NCBI RefSeq assembly: GCF_016757755.1
Contig: NZ_CP068437.1
Coordinates: 2,914,001-2,978,000, forward strand
From: Shewanella sp. KX20019
Lineage (GTDB): Bacteria; Pseudomonadota; Gammaproteobacteria; Enterobacterales; Shewanellaceae
Direction: 5' to 3'
DNA length: 64,000 nt
The notes beneath the pieces are model-generated. The model worked only from the letters and a program-made list of their open reading frames with translations. It searched no databases and had not been told where the DNA came from. Below are positions 1 through 9,391 of the stretch, piece after piece. Every line of letters starts with the position of its first letter. The stretch's first letter is position 1. A program made the translations under genes and the position numbers.

Positions 1-582
1 TAGGCCAAATAACACCGTCGGGCTAGCGAGTGCATTTAAAATTACCATCAATCCCATAATACGCAAACTGGTGGCTAAGTAGCGATTAAGCTTTAGTTTT
101 AATGGCATTAAAAAAAGCAGTGCGAGTGACACTAAAATAGATATGGTTAGTAGATCTCTAGCCCAAAGCAGCGTCGTTAAGGTAACGCCAGCGCCTAACA
201 AACCGAAGCTAAAACGGATCCCTTTAGGCCAGGTTGCAAAGGTAAAAATTAAGTAGCCCCATAATGCAGCACCAAAATAACCAGAGAACCCAATCACTAA
301 AGGCCAACCACCTTGGCTAAAGCAAAGACCAGCGCCATTAGGAAATAGCTGTATGTGGCTAACGGCTCCACCCGTAAAGAGTGTCGCTAAGCCATGGGAC
401 AATTCATGAAAGTAACTTTCTAACCATTTAAACGGCACACTTATAAAAGGCAGTTTTGTCACTAAGAATGCAATCAATAGCTCAATAAAAAAACGTCCAC
501 GAGTTGGAGTACCTGAAGACGCTGGAGTTAGAAATTGACCTGAGTGGTTCGAAGAGCTACTTGCTGGCCGAATACTAGGCAT
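1..582 (-). CDS. M50-like membrane metallopeptidase (3' end cut by window edge)
   Basis: The frame runs off the window at base 1, so only the first 194 residues are seen. After a Ser/Thr-rich N-terminus comes a hydrophobic segment, then H59-E-L-S-H63, an HExxH zinc motif sitting at the start of a membrane region, followed by Gly-rich and hydrophobic segments. This is the pattern of site-2-protease-like M50 (M50B type) membrane peptidases; the substrate is unknown. The ATG at 580-582 overlaps the stop of the preceding small gene by 8 bases, so the two are probably translationally coupled. The C-terminal second motif lies outside the window, so activity cannot be judged. Family assignment rests on motif and topology. 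Confidence 0.7.
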   Translation of the reverse strand, partial: MPSIRPASSSSNHSGQFLTPASSGTPTRGRFFIELLIAFLVTKLPFISVPFKWLESYFHELSHGLATLFTGGAVSHIQLFPNGAGLCFSQGGWPLVIGFSGYFGAALWGYLIFTFATWPKGIRFSFGLLGAGVTLTTLLWARDLLTISILVSLALLFLMPLKLKLNRYLATSLRIMGLMVILNALASPTVLFGL

Positions 583-883
583 AGGTGTCTATGCCTACCA
601 TCTGCTGGATCTCTTCACGTTTTGCAGCATGTTGATTAGTGAGATACTCAGCCACTGCGCCGCGGTGGCCTCGCGTTTCATTTTCATACTCAATATGCGC
701 ACCAAGTCGAGACTTTAGTGCTGCGGCATCTTCATTATAATCATTAAATTGATAGGACTGCTGTGCCTGGATCGGCAGCACTGGATCCGCTGCATCTACA
801 GTTACAGCAGCAGCCTGATTTGTCCCTATCGACTTATTAACTTCAACTTTTGAAGGTGCAAGTTGATTTGAATTAATTTGCAT
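575..883 (-). CDS. Small conserved-type hypothetical protein (102 aa)
   Basis: Unrecognised. It is a soluble, Gln/Ala/Glu-rich protein without signal peptide or membrane segment; the C-terminal half, with many charged residues (ENETRGHRG, AAKREEIQQM), looks helical. I choose the ATG at 881-883 over the TTG one codon earlier because an AGGGAC ribosome site lies six bases upstream of it. It sits downstream of tsaB and overlaps the following M50-like peptidase gene by 8 bases, so a shared transcript and coupled translation are likely. A role with the membrane peptidase (partner or substrate) is only inference from the overlap. Confidence 0.65.
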   Translation of the reverse strand: MQINSNQLAPSKVEVNKSIGTNQAAAVTVDAADPVLPIQAQQSYQFNDYNEDAAALKSRLGAHIEYENETRGHRGAVAEYLTNQHAAKREEIQQMVGIDTYA

Positions 884-943
884 CAAATCGTCCCTAATCT
901 ATAAAAAATGCAGCGAACTTTTCACCCAAGCTTACCCAACTTA

Positions 944-1657
944 CTATTTCCCTGGGAGTTTTTTCCACGTTACCGTGTCACGCAGGTAAACGGGTTTTAG
1001 CTCATCTACACTGGTGCTCAACCCTAAAGCATGCCCTTTTTTCGCCAAAACAGCCATAAACTTTGCATCTGGATATTTAGCAAGCTCGCATACTATAAGC
1101 CCTCCCGCCAATGCTAATAACTGCGGGTAGGCGTCAAAACCTGTGCCACATGCTGTTATCGTATCGGCTTCATTCAAGCTTAGCACTAACGCTTCAGGTG
1201 CGCTGACAACCTCTTCATTGACCAAAGTGGCTAAACCATCAACGTTGATATATTGTCCCCAATAGATCTCACCCATACGGGCATCTATCGCCGCTAGCAC
1301 CTGATTAGCACCATTTTCAATCGCTGCTTGTGCCATTGTTGCCAGCGTAGAAATACCGATAACTGGCAACGACTGACCCAAAGCTAATCCTTGGGTGATA
1401 CTGGTACATATTCGAATACCAGTAAAACTGCCCGGACCTCTGCCGTAAGCAATTAAGTCAACATCGGTAAGTTTTAACTCAGCTTGTGATAGCACAGATT
1501 TCACCATGGGTAATAACCTTTGGCTGTGTTCCCGTGGTGCATCAGCTTGCTCACTGAAGACGTTATTATTGTGCGTTAGCGCTGCAGAGCATGACTCTGT
1601 ACAGGTATCAAGAGCGAGTATACTCAACGAAGATGCTTCAATGGACTGTTCTGTCAT
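944..1657 (-). CDS. tsaB: tRNA threonylcarbamoyladenosine biosynthesis protein TsaB
   Basis: TsaB (YeaZ) is the ASKHA-fold partner of TsaD in forming N6-threonylcarbamoyladenosine at A37 of ANN-decoding tRNAs, together with TsaE and TsaC. The N-terminus shows the typical LALDTCTESCSAAL strand, then HSQRLLP and GRGPGSFTGIR, the hallmarks of the family. Length 237 aa is close to the usual 230. Relative to E. coli it has about 11 extra residues before ILALDT. It is the first gene of a minus-strand run with the small protein and the M50-like peptidase. Essential housekeeping gene; identification is secure. Confidence 0.95.
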   Translation of the reverse strand: MTEQSIEASSLSILALDTCTESCSAALTHNNNVFSEQADAPREHSQRLLPMVKSVLSQAELKLTDVDLIAYGRGPGSFTGIRICTSITQGLALGQSLPVIGISTLATMAQAAIENGANQVLAAIDARMGEIYWGQYINVDGLATLVNEEVVSAPEALVLSLNEADTITACGTGFDAYPQLLALAGGLIVCELAKYPDAKFMAVLAKKGHALGLSTSVDELKPVYLRDTVTWKKLPGK

Positions 1658-1869
1658 TTATTACTTACCAAACTCAATAATCGGGCTAAACACGTAAAAT
1701 TTGTACCTACGTATTGCAGTTGAAACTCACTATGACGAACTCAGAAATTATTACCGAGTCGCAGTTCACAGCATAGCTCACTATAAAAGAGCGAGGATTA
1801 TACCTAATCCGCCCCGTCCCTTTAAGCATAAGTCGAAAAATAGTTTCCCCAATACAACTATTTTGTTGT

Positions 1870-1889
1870 AAAAAACGCCAATGACGGCG
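1870..1889 (-). terminator. Short intrinsic terminator after the M20 dipeptidase gene
   Basis: Read on the minus strand: CGCC, a 6-base loop, GGCG, then six T (1875-1870). The stem is only 4 GC pairs (plus possible flanking pairs), so it is a weaker terminator than others in the window, but it lies 25 bases after the dipeptidase stop. Confidence 0.5.
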
Positions 1890-1914
1890 ATTTATTTATA
1901 CCTATAGATGAAAA

Positions 1915-3411
1915 TTAACGAGCAAGTTCAATAAATGCTGCAGTGTACATCTTTAAATTCAGCATGAATTGATCATAAGTGATAAATTCATTCTCGGTAT
2001 GACCGGTATATTCTACGCCAGGCATGGCGGGGCCAAAACTTAAAGCATTAGGAAACAGTTTACTATTAGTTGACCCTCCAATAGCAACAGGTTGAGGATC
2101 TTTCACCCCGGTGAAGTGAGCGTAAACACCAAGTAAAGTATCAAGATGTGGCGCATCTTTCATCACCATAGGTTCGCCCCAATAAGTCTCTAAATCCACC
2201 AATTTAACCTGCTGCTTTGTTTGCCATAGCTGCAATGCTTCAGCTACTTGGCTGTCAAGCTGTTCAGGCGTTTTTCCCACTGGACGGCGTAGATTAATCA
2301 TCACCTGAGTGCCCTCTTTTCCAGTTTTTACTATGGTTGGTGCTAAACTCATTGGCCCCATAAAGTCATCTTTATAAGCGATTTCACCAAACTGCTCAGC
2401 ATAAATACCCATACCCACCATTTCGTGGATAAAAGTCTGAGTTAATGAAGCGGTTGTTTTGGGCCACTGATGAGTTGCAAGCAACTGCGCAAGATGCGTT
2501 ACGGCATTAATACCATCTTCGGGAGTCGAAGAGTGTGCCGCTTTTCCATCAGCGCGAATAAGCAAACTACTGCCTTTCTGTTCAAAGCGATAATGCATTC
2601 CCTGTTGCTTCTTTGCTTGCTGTTTTAATTGCTTAATCAGCTCTTCATCTGCAAAGCTAATTTCGGCTTGGGCTTGCTGTGGTACCTGACTTCCAAAATA
2701 ACCACCGGAAAACTGGTTAAGTATCGGTCGCTTCCCATTAGCATTTATTTCTGTGACTGCTGGAATAACAAATTCAATTTTACTCCAGCCTTTTTCCGCG
2801 GTGACAACCGGATACTCGGCATCGATGGTAATGTTGATATCTGCAGGAGTAAAAGTAGTCAAAAAGGTTTTAAGTGGTGCCCAATTTGATTCTTCAGCCA
2901 AATAAACCATCAGTTCGATACGTTTATTTAGCTTTATACCATTGTCTTTTATCGACTTCATTGCATACATCGCAGTGACGATAGGACCTTTATCATCTTC
3001 GGTGCCGCGGCCAATAAGTTTACCTGGCTGTGAGAGCATATCCAGTTGATACGGGCTTTGGTGCCACAACGTAGGGTTTGCAGGCTGCACATCGCCATGA
3101 GTAATCACCCCCAGCTTATCTTGTTGCTGGCCTAGGCCGATTAAAATTACGTAGCCGTGATCGGCATAATCTAAACCCAATTGCTGACTTAGGCTTTTAA
3201 GCTCACTTTTAAAGCCTATAAATTCTGGATTAGTATCTGGCGTTGTGCCATCAACCGCAACGGTATTAAATCGAACTAAAGTTTTCAGACTGCTTACCAT
3301 CTCTTCTGCATAATGCTCAACGGCATAGTTGGCAACCTTGTCTGATTCAGGTTCAACGGCATAAATTGGGAGAGAAAGTAAGGCTATAAAAAGCAGAGGT
3401 AATCGTTTCAT
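1915..3411 (-). CDS. Secreted M20 family dipeptidase
   Basis: Zinc-dependent exopeptidase of the M20 (PepV/carnosinase-like) group, probably periplasmic. An N-terminal signal peptide (about residues 1-18, ending IYA) precedes the catalytic domain. Metal and catalytic residues are visible: H105-x-D107 (THGDVQP), D139/D140 (GTEDDKGP), E173-E174 (LAEESN), D197 (TIDAEYP), and a late His in YTGHTENEF. A central insertion of roughly 200 residues is the dimerisation or lid domain. Length 498 aa fits the family. The gene stands alone between tsaB and the divergent M3 peptidase; with that peptidase and CpdB it suggests a scavenging role for extracellular peptides and nucleotides. Exact substrate is not evident. 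Confidence 0.88.
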   Translation of the reverse strand: MKRLPLLFIALLSLPIYAVEPESDKVANYAVEHYAEEMVSSLKTLVRFNTVAVDGTTPDTNPEFIGFKSELKSLSQQLGLDYADHGYVILIGLGQQQDKLGVITHGDVQPANPTLWHQSPYQLDMLSQPGKLIGRGTEDDKGPIVTAMYAMKSIKDNGIKLNKRIELMVYLAEESNWAPLKTFLTTFTPADINITIDAEYPVVTAEKGWSKIEFVIPAVTEINANGKRPILNQFSGGYFGSQVPQQAQAEISFADEELIKQLKQQAKKQQGMHYRFEQKGSSLLIRADGKAAHSSTPEDGINAVTHLAQLLATHQWPKTTASLTQTFIHEMVGMGIYAEQFGEIAYKDDFMGPMSLAPTIVKTGKEGTQVMINLRRPVGKTPEQLDSQVAEALQLWQTKQQVKLVDLETYWGEPMVMKDAPHLDTLLGVYAHFTGVKDPQPVAIGGSTNSKLFPNALSFGPAMPGVEYTGHTENEFITYDQFMLNLKMYTAAFIELAR

Positions 3412-3624
3412 GGTCGTCCATTTTATTATTATATTTAAAAAACGGCCTCAGTTTGCCATAACTTTTGCCCCCAAAGTGATAAAAAGTAGCCATTCAAAAT
3501 ATTTGTTACAAACAATACGGTTTTTTAATAGATTTAACATGACCAACCGTGATATTTAATGACGTTAACGTCAATGCAAAGATATTGATGAAAATTAAAA
3601 CAAGTGAAATCGGGGATTTAAAAT

Positions 3625-5802
3625 ATGAAGGGATCAACCCTTAAACCATTGGTTGCAGCCATAGCAATCACACTGTCTCTTGGCGCTTGCAGCAGCGCGA
3701 ATAACACCACAGACAACCAAACAGCAGCTAATGTTGTTGCCCAGCAAGTTATTGAAAAAAATGTGAGCAATCCATTTTTCGCACCCTATGACACCTATTT
3801 TGGCATTCCAGATTTTTCTAAAATCAAAGCAGAACATTATTTGCCTGCATTTAAAGCAGGTATTGCTCAGCATCAAGCTGAAATTCAAGCGATAATCGAT
3901 AACCCAGATGCCCCAAGTTTTGAAAACACTATCGAAGCGATGGAGTTTTCAGGTGAGCTAACAACTAAAGTCGCCAGTGTTTTTTATAACTTAACCGGTG
4001 CCGACACCAATGAGCAGCTGCAAGCTATCTCTAAAGAGGTGTCACCGATGTTATCTGCCGCAGGCGATGATGTATTACTTAACGACGCGCTATTCCAAAA
4101 AGTTAAAGCCGTTTATGAGCAACGTGACACATTAAAATTGAACGTGGCTCAAGCAAAATTATTAGCCGATACTTATAAGTCATTCACTCGTGGCGGCGCT
4201 AATTTAAATGATGCTGACAAAACAAAGCTGCGTGCTCTAAATGATCAAATAGGAAAATTAAGCTTAGAGTTTGGCGACAACTTACTTGCTGAAACTAATG
4301 CATTTGAATTGGTTATCGACAGTAAAGATGAACTTTCAGGTCTGCCTGATGATGTCATCAGTGTTGCCGCGCAAACTGCGACTAAGCGAGGTCATGAAGG
4401 TAAATGGGTATTCACCACTTCACGCCCCTCCATCACGCCTTTTTTAACCTATGCAGATAGCCGCGAACTTCGCGAAAAGATCTATAAAGGTTATGTCGAG
4501 CGCGGCAATAACAATAACGAGCACGACAACAAGAAGATCCTCGCGAAAATGGCTGCACTGCGTGCCGAGCGCGCACAATTAATGGGTTATAAAACCCACG
4601 CTCACTTCGTGCTAGAAGAGCGCACAGCTCAGACGCCCGAAAATGTTTATGGCCTACTCAATAAGGTATGGCCGGCAGCTCTTGCTCAAGCGGAAGCAGA
4701 AGTAGCTGATATGCAGCAGTTGATCGACTCTGAAGGCGGTGACTTTAAGCTAGCAGGCTGGGACTGGTGGTATTATTCAGATAAAATTCGAGTGGCTAAA
4801 TATAGCTTCAACGAACAGCAAACTCGCCCATACTTCTCGCTAGAAAATACCCTTAAAGGCGTATTCTATACCGCTAACCGTTTATATGGCATCACAGTTA
4901 AAGAGCGTACTGATCTGCCAAAGTACAACGACGAAGTGCGTACTTGGGAAGTGTATGACAAAGATGGCGAAATAATGGCTATTTTCATGGGCGATTATTA
5001 TGTCCGTGATAGCAAACGTGGTGGCGCTTGGATGAACTCTTATCGCCAACAGTACAACATGAATGGCGTTGACTCTAAACCTATCATAGTTAACGTACTT
5101 AACTACCCGCGCCCTGTTGGTGATGCACCTGCATTACTGACATTTGATGAAGCCAGTACCCTATTCCATGAATTTGGACATGCACTGCATGGCATGTTGT
5201 CAGATGTAGAGTATCGCTCACAAGCGGGTACTTCAGTGCCCCGCGACTATGTTGAGTTTCCTTCACAAGTGATGGAAAACTGGATGACCCAACCTGAAGT
5301 GCTGGCGCAGTTTGCTAAGCATTACCAAACTGGTGAAGTGATCCCACAACAGCTTGTTAAGAAAATTCAAGCGGCGAGCAAGTTCAACCAGGGCTTTGCC
5401 ACTGTTGAATATATGGCGGCAACAAAGCTTGATCTCGATTGGCACACCGTGACTGACTTTATGCCTAAAGATGCGGCAAAATTCGAAGCTGAATCTTTAA
5501 ATAAGATGGGGCTTATCAGTGAGATTGCACCGCGTTACCGCAGTACTTATTTCTCACATATCTTCTCAGGTGGATATTCTGCTGGTTACTACAGCTACCT
5601 TTGGTCTGATATTCTAGGTGCTGATGCATTTGAAGCCTTTAAAGAGAATGGTATTTTCGATAAAGCCACTGCAGATGCCTTTAGAAATAACGTACTATCA
5701 CAAGGCGGCAGTGAAGATCCTATGAAGCTATATAAGCAGTTCCGTGGCAAAGAAGCAGGGATCGCCCCATTACTGCGTAGCCGTGGTCTGTTAGCTAAGT
5801 AA
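3625..5802 (+). CDS. M3 family oligopeptidase / peptidyl-dipeptidase Dcp-like, lipoprotein
   Basis: Zinc metallopeptidase of the M3 thimet/Dcp group that cleaves short peptides. A lipobox LGAC at about residues 19-22 marks it as a lipoprotein, so it acts in the periplasm rather than the cytosol. The zinc motif H515-E-F-G-H519 is followed by the third ligand region (EFPSQVMENW). The FxxPY...IP N-terminal pattern and the late SGGYSAGYYSYLWSD are typical of Dcp/OpdA relatives. Length 725 aa is usual. A GGGGA ribosome site lies nine bases before the ATG. It is followed by a strong terminator, so it is monocistronic. Dcp versus broader oligopeptidase cannot be decided from sequence alone. Confidence 0.9.
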   Translation: MKGSTLKPLVAAIAITLSLGACSSANNTTDNQTAANVVAQQVIEKNVSNPFFAPYDTYFGIPDFSKIKAEHYLPAFKAGIAQHQAEIQAIIDNPDAPSFENTIEAMEFSGELTTKVASVFYNLTGADTNEQLQAISKEVSPMLSAAGDDVLLNDALFQKVKAVYEQRDTLKLNVAQAKLLADTYKSFTRGGANLNDADKTKLRALNDQIGKLSLEFGDNLLAETNAFELVIDSKDELSGLPDDVISVAAQTATKRGHEGKWVFTTSRPSITPFLTYADSRELREKIYKGYVERGNNNNEHDNKKILAKMAALRAERAQLMGYKTHAHFVLEERTAQTPENVYGLLNKVWPAALAQAEAEVADMQQLIDSEGGDFKLAGWDWWYYSDKIRVAKYSFNEQQTRPYFSLENTLKGVFYTANRLYGITVKERTDLPKYNDEVRTWEVYDKDGEIMAIFMGDYYVRDSKRGGAWMNSYRQQYNMNGVDSKPIIVNVLNYPRPVGDAPALLTFDEASTLFHEFGHALHGMLSDVEYRSQAGTSVPRDYVEFPSQVMENWMTQPEVLAQFAKHYQTGEVIPQQLVKKIQAASKFNQGFATVEYMAATKLDLDWHTVTDFMPKDAAKFEAESLNKMGLISEIAPRYRSTYFSHIFSGGYSAGYYSYLWSDILGADAFEAFKENGIFDKATADAFRNNVLSQGGSEDPMKLYKQFRGKEAGIAPLLRSRGLLAK

Positions 5803-5855
5803 GAAATAGATGCATGTGTGATTAAAGTATAAATCACTACAACAAGCGTTCCTTC

Positions 5856-5886
5856 AAAAGGCACACCCTAGGGTGTGCCTTTTTTG
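5856..5886 (+). terminator. Intrinsic terminator after the M3 peptidase
   Basis: A 13-bp stem, 5856-5868 with 5871-5883, ends in a T run. The stem is rich in GC next to the loop and the flanking A and T runs make it usable in both directions. Confidence 0.9.
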
Positions 5887-6140
5887 TTATAAATAGCATT
5901 TAAAACCAACAATGTAGCAACAACAGCTTGTAATATCGCCTAGCGGATATGCTCATGATTAAATGCTGAGCAGTGTCACAAATTGATACAACGAAAGCCA
6001 AACCTAGATCACAAAAAACACATAAAGAGTCGTTATAATCGCATCCGTTAATAGTGAGTTATGCCAAAAATAAACCTATTAACAGTTTAAGAAGTGCTTA
6101 ATGGCTTCTTGGGGTCTAAACCAAATATAAGAGAATGGAT
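5887..6140 (+). promoter_or_regulatory. Promoter region of the CpdB-like gene
   Basis: The stretch has no gene. A perfect TATAAT lies at 6034-6039, about 100 bases before the gene; no good -35 lies 17 bases upstream (ACAAAA at 6011-6016), so an activator may be needed. A TGTCACAAATTGATACA-like stretch near 5977-5991 and a GATCACA half-site near 6008-6014 resemble CRP half-sites but no full palindrome is seen. Confidence 0.4.
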
Positions 6141-8222
6141 ATGTTAAACAAAACAGTTTTAGCAGTAGTTATCGCGTCGACACTTGGTCTAACGGCATGT
6201 GGTTCAGATGATGACAAAAATAGTGAAATTCAAGTCGATCTGCGTGTTATAGAAACATCAGATCTACACGCTAACATCATGGATTTCAATTATTACAGTG
6301 GTAAAGAAGACGCTACTATCGGCCTAGCAAGAACCGCTAGCGTAATCAGCGAAGCTCGCTCTGAATCAGCCAACGTCGTATTGGTTGATAATGGTGACCT
6401 GCTGCAAGGTAGCCCAATGGGCGATTATATTGCCAGCGTTGGGATGAGCGATACCCACCCTGCCTACAAAGCAATGAATACTCTCGACTATGTTGTAGGT
6501 AACATTGGTAACCACGAGTTCAACTACGGTTTAGAATTCTTGGAAAAAGCCATCGCTGGTGCAAACTTTCCGTACATCAACTCAAATGTAATTTGTGCTA
6601 AAAAAGACGGTTGTTGGAACGAAGTAGAGTTCGCCGACAACATGTTCACACCATACATCATCACAGATAAAGTTGTGGTTGATAGCAATGGTGACGAGCA
6701 TACAATTAAAATCGGTTATATCGGTTTTGTACCACCTCAAATTCTCACTTGGGACAAAGCAAACTTAGACGGTGAAGTCGAAGTTCTCGGCATTACTCAA
6801 GCGGCAAATAAGTTTGTACCTATGATGAAGGCCGAAGGCGCTGACGTTATTATTGCAATCCCGCATTCTGGCATTGGTTCTACTGAAAACCCTGGCGATC
6901 CATGGGCAGAGAACGCGACTTACGCACTCACAAATGTTGAAGGCATCAATGCCATCATGTTTGGTCACAGTCACTCAGTCTTCCCAGCTGCAGGCTATGC
7001 AGACTTACCAAACACCGATGTTGAAAAAGGCTTACTCAACGGCATTCCAGCTGTAATGCCTGGTCGTTGGGGTGACAACTTAGGTATTGTCGACCTTAAG
7101 CTTCGCAAAGAAGATGGTAAGTGGAATGTTTACCATGAAGAGTCTCAAACTGAATCGCGTCCAGTATATGACACTGCGAATAAAGTAGAGTTAGTTGAGG
7201 GTGAGCAATCAATCCGTGACGCTGTTGCACTTGAACATGAAGGTACTTTAGAGTTTGTTGGTCAACCTATTGGTGTTGCTTCTTCTGACATGTATAGCTT
7301 CCTGACGTTGGTTCAGGATGATCCAACCGTACAGATTGTTTCTGACGCACAGATTGCAAAAGTTGCGCAAGTTATTCAAAACGGAACTGATGAAGCCTTA
7401 AAACTGCTTCCAGTATTGTCAGCCTCTGCACCGTTTAAAGCGGGTGGACGTTACGCTGAAGGCGATGCTAGCCAGTTCGTCATGGTAGAAAAAGGCGAGT
7501 TAACTTACAGCAATGCAGCCGATTTGTACCTATATCCAAATACTATGGTTGCTGTTAAAGCTACCGGTGCTGAACTGCAAGATTGGTTAGAATGTAGTGC
7601 AAATCAATTCAACCAAATTGATCCAACTAGCACTGAACCACAAAACCTAATCAACCGTGCAGGTCACCCAACTTATAACTTCGATGTTATTGATGGCCTA
7701 ACTTACAAAATTGATGTCACTGAGCCAACTCGATTCGACAGCAGCTGTACATTGGTTGATGCTGATGCAAATCGTATTGTTGAATTGACCTATACCGATG
7801 CTGACGGTAAAGAGTTTACCGGTGCAGAGCTAGCAGATAAAGAGTTTGTGGTTGCATCAAATAACTATCGCGCCTTTGGTGGTTCATTTGCGGGGACTGG
7901 TTCTGATCACGTAGTACTAGAACTACCTGACTCTAACCGTGAAGCACTCGCTGAATACATCACTAACGAATCTCAGCCAGACGGTTCTGGTGGCTACAAT
8001 AGCGAAGTTGATCCAAGCGCTGATTACAACTGGGATTTCAAAACAATCACTACCAGTGTAAAACTTGATGTTCGCTTTGAAACGCAAGACAGCGAGCTTG
8101 CAGATACTTTCGTTGAAGAAAATCAACAACGCGTAATGGTTAAACTAGCGAAAGATGATGAGACTGTGGCAGGTTTTGCTATCTACAGCATCGACTTAAC
8201 AACAGCTCCTGTTGCTAAATAA
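6141..8222 (+). CDS. cpdB: CpdB-type 2',3'-cyclic nucleotide phosphodiesterase / 3'-nucleotidase, lipoprotein
   Basis: Metallophosphoesterase of the 5'-nucleotidase superfamily that hydrolyses 2',3'-cyclic nucleotides and 3'-nucleotides outside the inner membrane. Metal motifs in order: SDLHAN, DNGDLLQGSPMGDY, GNHEFNYG, PHSG and GHSHSVFP, then the C-terminal nucleotide-binding domain (LYLYPNTMVAVKATG, ASNNYRAFGG). The wording TSDLHANIMDFNYY matches CpdB better than UshA. A lipobox LTAC makes it a lipoprotein, unlike soluble E. coli CpdB. I prefer the ATG at 6141 (AAGAG seven bases upstream) to the in-frame ATG at 6135, whose ribosome site would be one base away. About 45 residues longer than E. 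coli CpdB, mostly at the C-terminus. Confidence 0.88.
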   Translation: MLNKTVLAVVIASTLGLTACGSDDDKNSEIQVDLRVIETSDLHANIMDFNYYSGKEDATIGLARTASVISEARSESANVVLVDNGDLLQGSPMGDYIASVGMSDTHPAYKAMNTLDYVVGNIGNHEFNYGLEFLEKAIAGANFPYINSNVICAKKDGCWNEVEFADNMFTPYIITDKVVVDSNGDEHTIKIGYIGFVPPQILTWDKANLDGEVEVLGITQAANKFVPMMKAEGADVIIAIPHSGIGSTENPGDPWAENATYALTNVEGINAIMFGHSHSVFPAAGYADLPNTDVEKGLLNGIPAVMPGRWGDNLGIVDLKLRKEDGKWNVYHEESQTESRPVYDTANKVELVEGEQSIRDAVALEHEGTLEFVGQPIGVASSDMYSFLTLVQDDPTVQIVSDAQIAKVAQVIQNGTDEALKLLPVLSASAPFKAGGRYAEGDASQFVMVEKGELTYSNAADLYLYPNTMVAVKATGAELQDWLECSANQFNQIDPTSTEPQNLINRAGHPTYNFDVIDGLTYKIDVTEPTRFDSSCTLVDADANRIVELTYTDADGKEFTGAELADKEFVVASNNYRAFGGSFAGTGSDHVVLELPDSNREALAEYITNESQPDGSGGYNSEVDPSADYNWDFKTITTSVKLDVRFETQDSELADTFVEENQQRVMVKLAKDDETVAGFAIYSIDLTTAPVAK

Positions 8223-8248
8223 GCTATAGATACAGAGCTATACCCACT

Positions 8249-8276
8249 AAAAAAGGCTCCTTCGGGAGCCTTTTTT
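8249..8276. terminator. Bidirectional intrinsic terminator
   Basis: A 12-bp stem (8249-8260 with 8265-8276) around a TTCG tetraloop, flanked by A and T runs. It ends the cpdB transcript on the plus strand and the small membrane protein gene at 8293 on the minus strand. Confidence 0.92.
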
Positions 8277-8292
8277 AACATAACGACTGCTA

Positions 8293-8478
8293 TTAACTCA
8301 CTGGAAATAACCATAGATATATCCAGCGAGCACTATAGAACCCCGCGGGTAAACCTGCGACGATACCGAGCATTAAGCCAAAGAATTTTAATCTTTTTCG
8401 ATTTAATTGTGACAACATCTCAATATCGTTATCGCAATCAACTGGGTCCTGTTGATGGGTCACTTGATTAGTATCCAT
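8293..8478 (-). CDS. Small single-span membrane protein (61 aa)
   Basis: Unrecognised. The first 30 residues are polar and acidic (DPVDCDNDIEML), followed by a basic patch NRKRLKF and one hydrophobic helix (about residues 32-58). By the positive-inside rule the acidic N-terminus would be cytoplasmic. It has the bidirectional terminator directly behind it, which supports a real transcription unit. The ribosome site is poor (AGGAAG is 14 bases upstream), so the start is moderately sure. Confidence 0.5.
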   Translation of the reverse strand: MDTNQVTHQQDPVDCDNDIEMLSQLNRKRLKFFGLMLGIVAGLPAGFYSARWIYLWLFPVS

Positions 8479-8692
8479 ATTTGATTCGGCTTCCTGTCTT
8501 TATCTCTAAATGTCCCTATCGTTAAATTATGGCTGGCTATTGTCGTTGACGCCAACTATTACTTGCTACAAAATGTTAACTATACTCGAAACCGTGTAAT
8601 AAATGCGTTTAACAACTACCCATTCGGATTATATTGGCTTGATATATCGCCTTCTCAAGTATTGCAATTGATTACGCTATACATAGCTAAAG

Positions 8693-8998
8693 CTATAAGT
8701 GCCGCTCTTCAGTGTCAAAGACAAACTGTTTGGCAGCGTTGTTAATCTGGATATTATGTTTAGCCAAGGCCCTGCAAGCTAGATTAGCCATGCCATCTGT
8801 TTGTAACCGCAACTTGGCTTCTCTTAGTGACTGATTGGTCGCGAACATAAAGGTGACTTGCAAACTTTGGCTAACGTTTGAAAAATTCACTTTGTGGGTT
8901 AGCCATTCAAACCCTACAACTTCAGCTTTAAGGCTTTCACACACCTCTGTTAACGATATGCGGATCGCAGTTTCAATCTTTTTGTCGCTCTTTTTCAC
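8693..8998 (-). CDS. Hypothetical protein (101 aa), second of a pair
   Basis: Unrecognised soluble protein; a basic N-terminus (KKSDKKIETAIR) leads into alternating strand-like segments and a C-terminal helix. GTG start at 8996-8998 with GAGG five bases upstream. It follows the 121-aa gene with a 27-base gap, so they likely form an operon. I recall similar Shewanella proteins carrying a Fis-like label, but there is no clear Fis-type helix-turn-helix here, so I do not adopt it. Confidence 0.6.
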   Translation of the reverse strand: MKKSDKKIETAIRISLTEVCESLKAEVVGFEWLTHKVNFSNVSQSLQVTFMFATNQSLREAKLRLQTDGMANLACRALAKHNIQINNAAKQFVFDTEERHL

Positions 8999-9025
8999 AC
9001 TAACCTCAATCCAATGACTACAGTT

Positions 9026-9391
9026 CTACCCTTGATTAATAGAGATTATTTTATTGATAAAACCTTTCACAGCGTCAATATTGTCGAAACTAAAGGCCAA
9101 CCCATAATGGATGCCATTGACACTTTTTTGCACTCGCTTAGGAAAACGGGTCATCTCCGAGTAGTGGCAATACTGCTCTTTTGCAGTGACACCATCAAGT
9201 GCAGCAAAATCAGCCTTAAACACTTCATAAGCAGGCCGGATCACTAACTGAAGTTGTTTACCATCAACATATAGATAAAAAGGTTCCTTCAGTTTCGGCA
9301 ACATATACTCTGTCACTTTTTTGATGGTGAAGTTGGTACGACATTCAAGTTCACTTAATAACGCCATCATCTCTTGCTGTTCAATCGCCAA
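9026..9391 (-). CDS. Hypothetical protein (121 aa), first of a pair
   Basis: Unrecognised soluble protein, no signal or membrane segment. Start is TTG at 9389-9391 with AAGGA six bases upstream. Composition mixes Phe/Tyr-rich strands (EPFYLYVDGKQLQLVIRP, KEQYCHYSEMTRFPKR), suggesting a small alpha/beta fold. It heads a two-gene minus-strand unit with the 101-aa protein and is divergent from the DUF938 methyltransferase. No function inferred. Confidence 0.6.
   Translation of the reverse strand: MAIEQQEMMALLSELECRTNFTIKKVTEYMLPKLKEPFYLYVDGKQLQLVIRPAYEVFKADFAALDGVTAKEQYCHYSEMTRFPKRVQKSVNGIHYGLAFSFDNIDAVKGFINKIISINQG

Noticed and set aside
5970..6020. Full CRP site upstream of cpdB
   Set aside because: Only half-sites (TGTCACA, GATCACA) are seen; no 16-bp palindrome with the right spacing.
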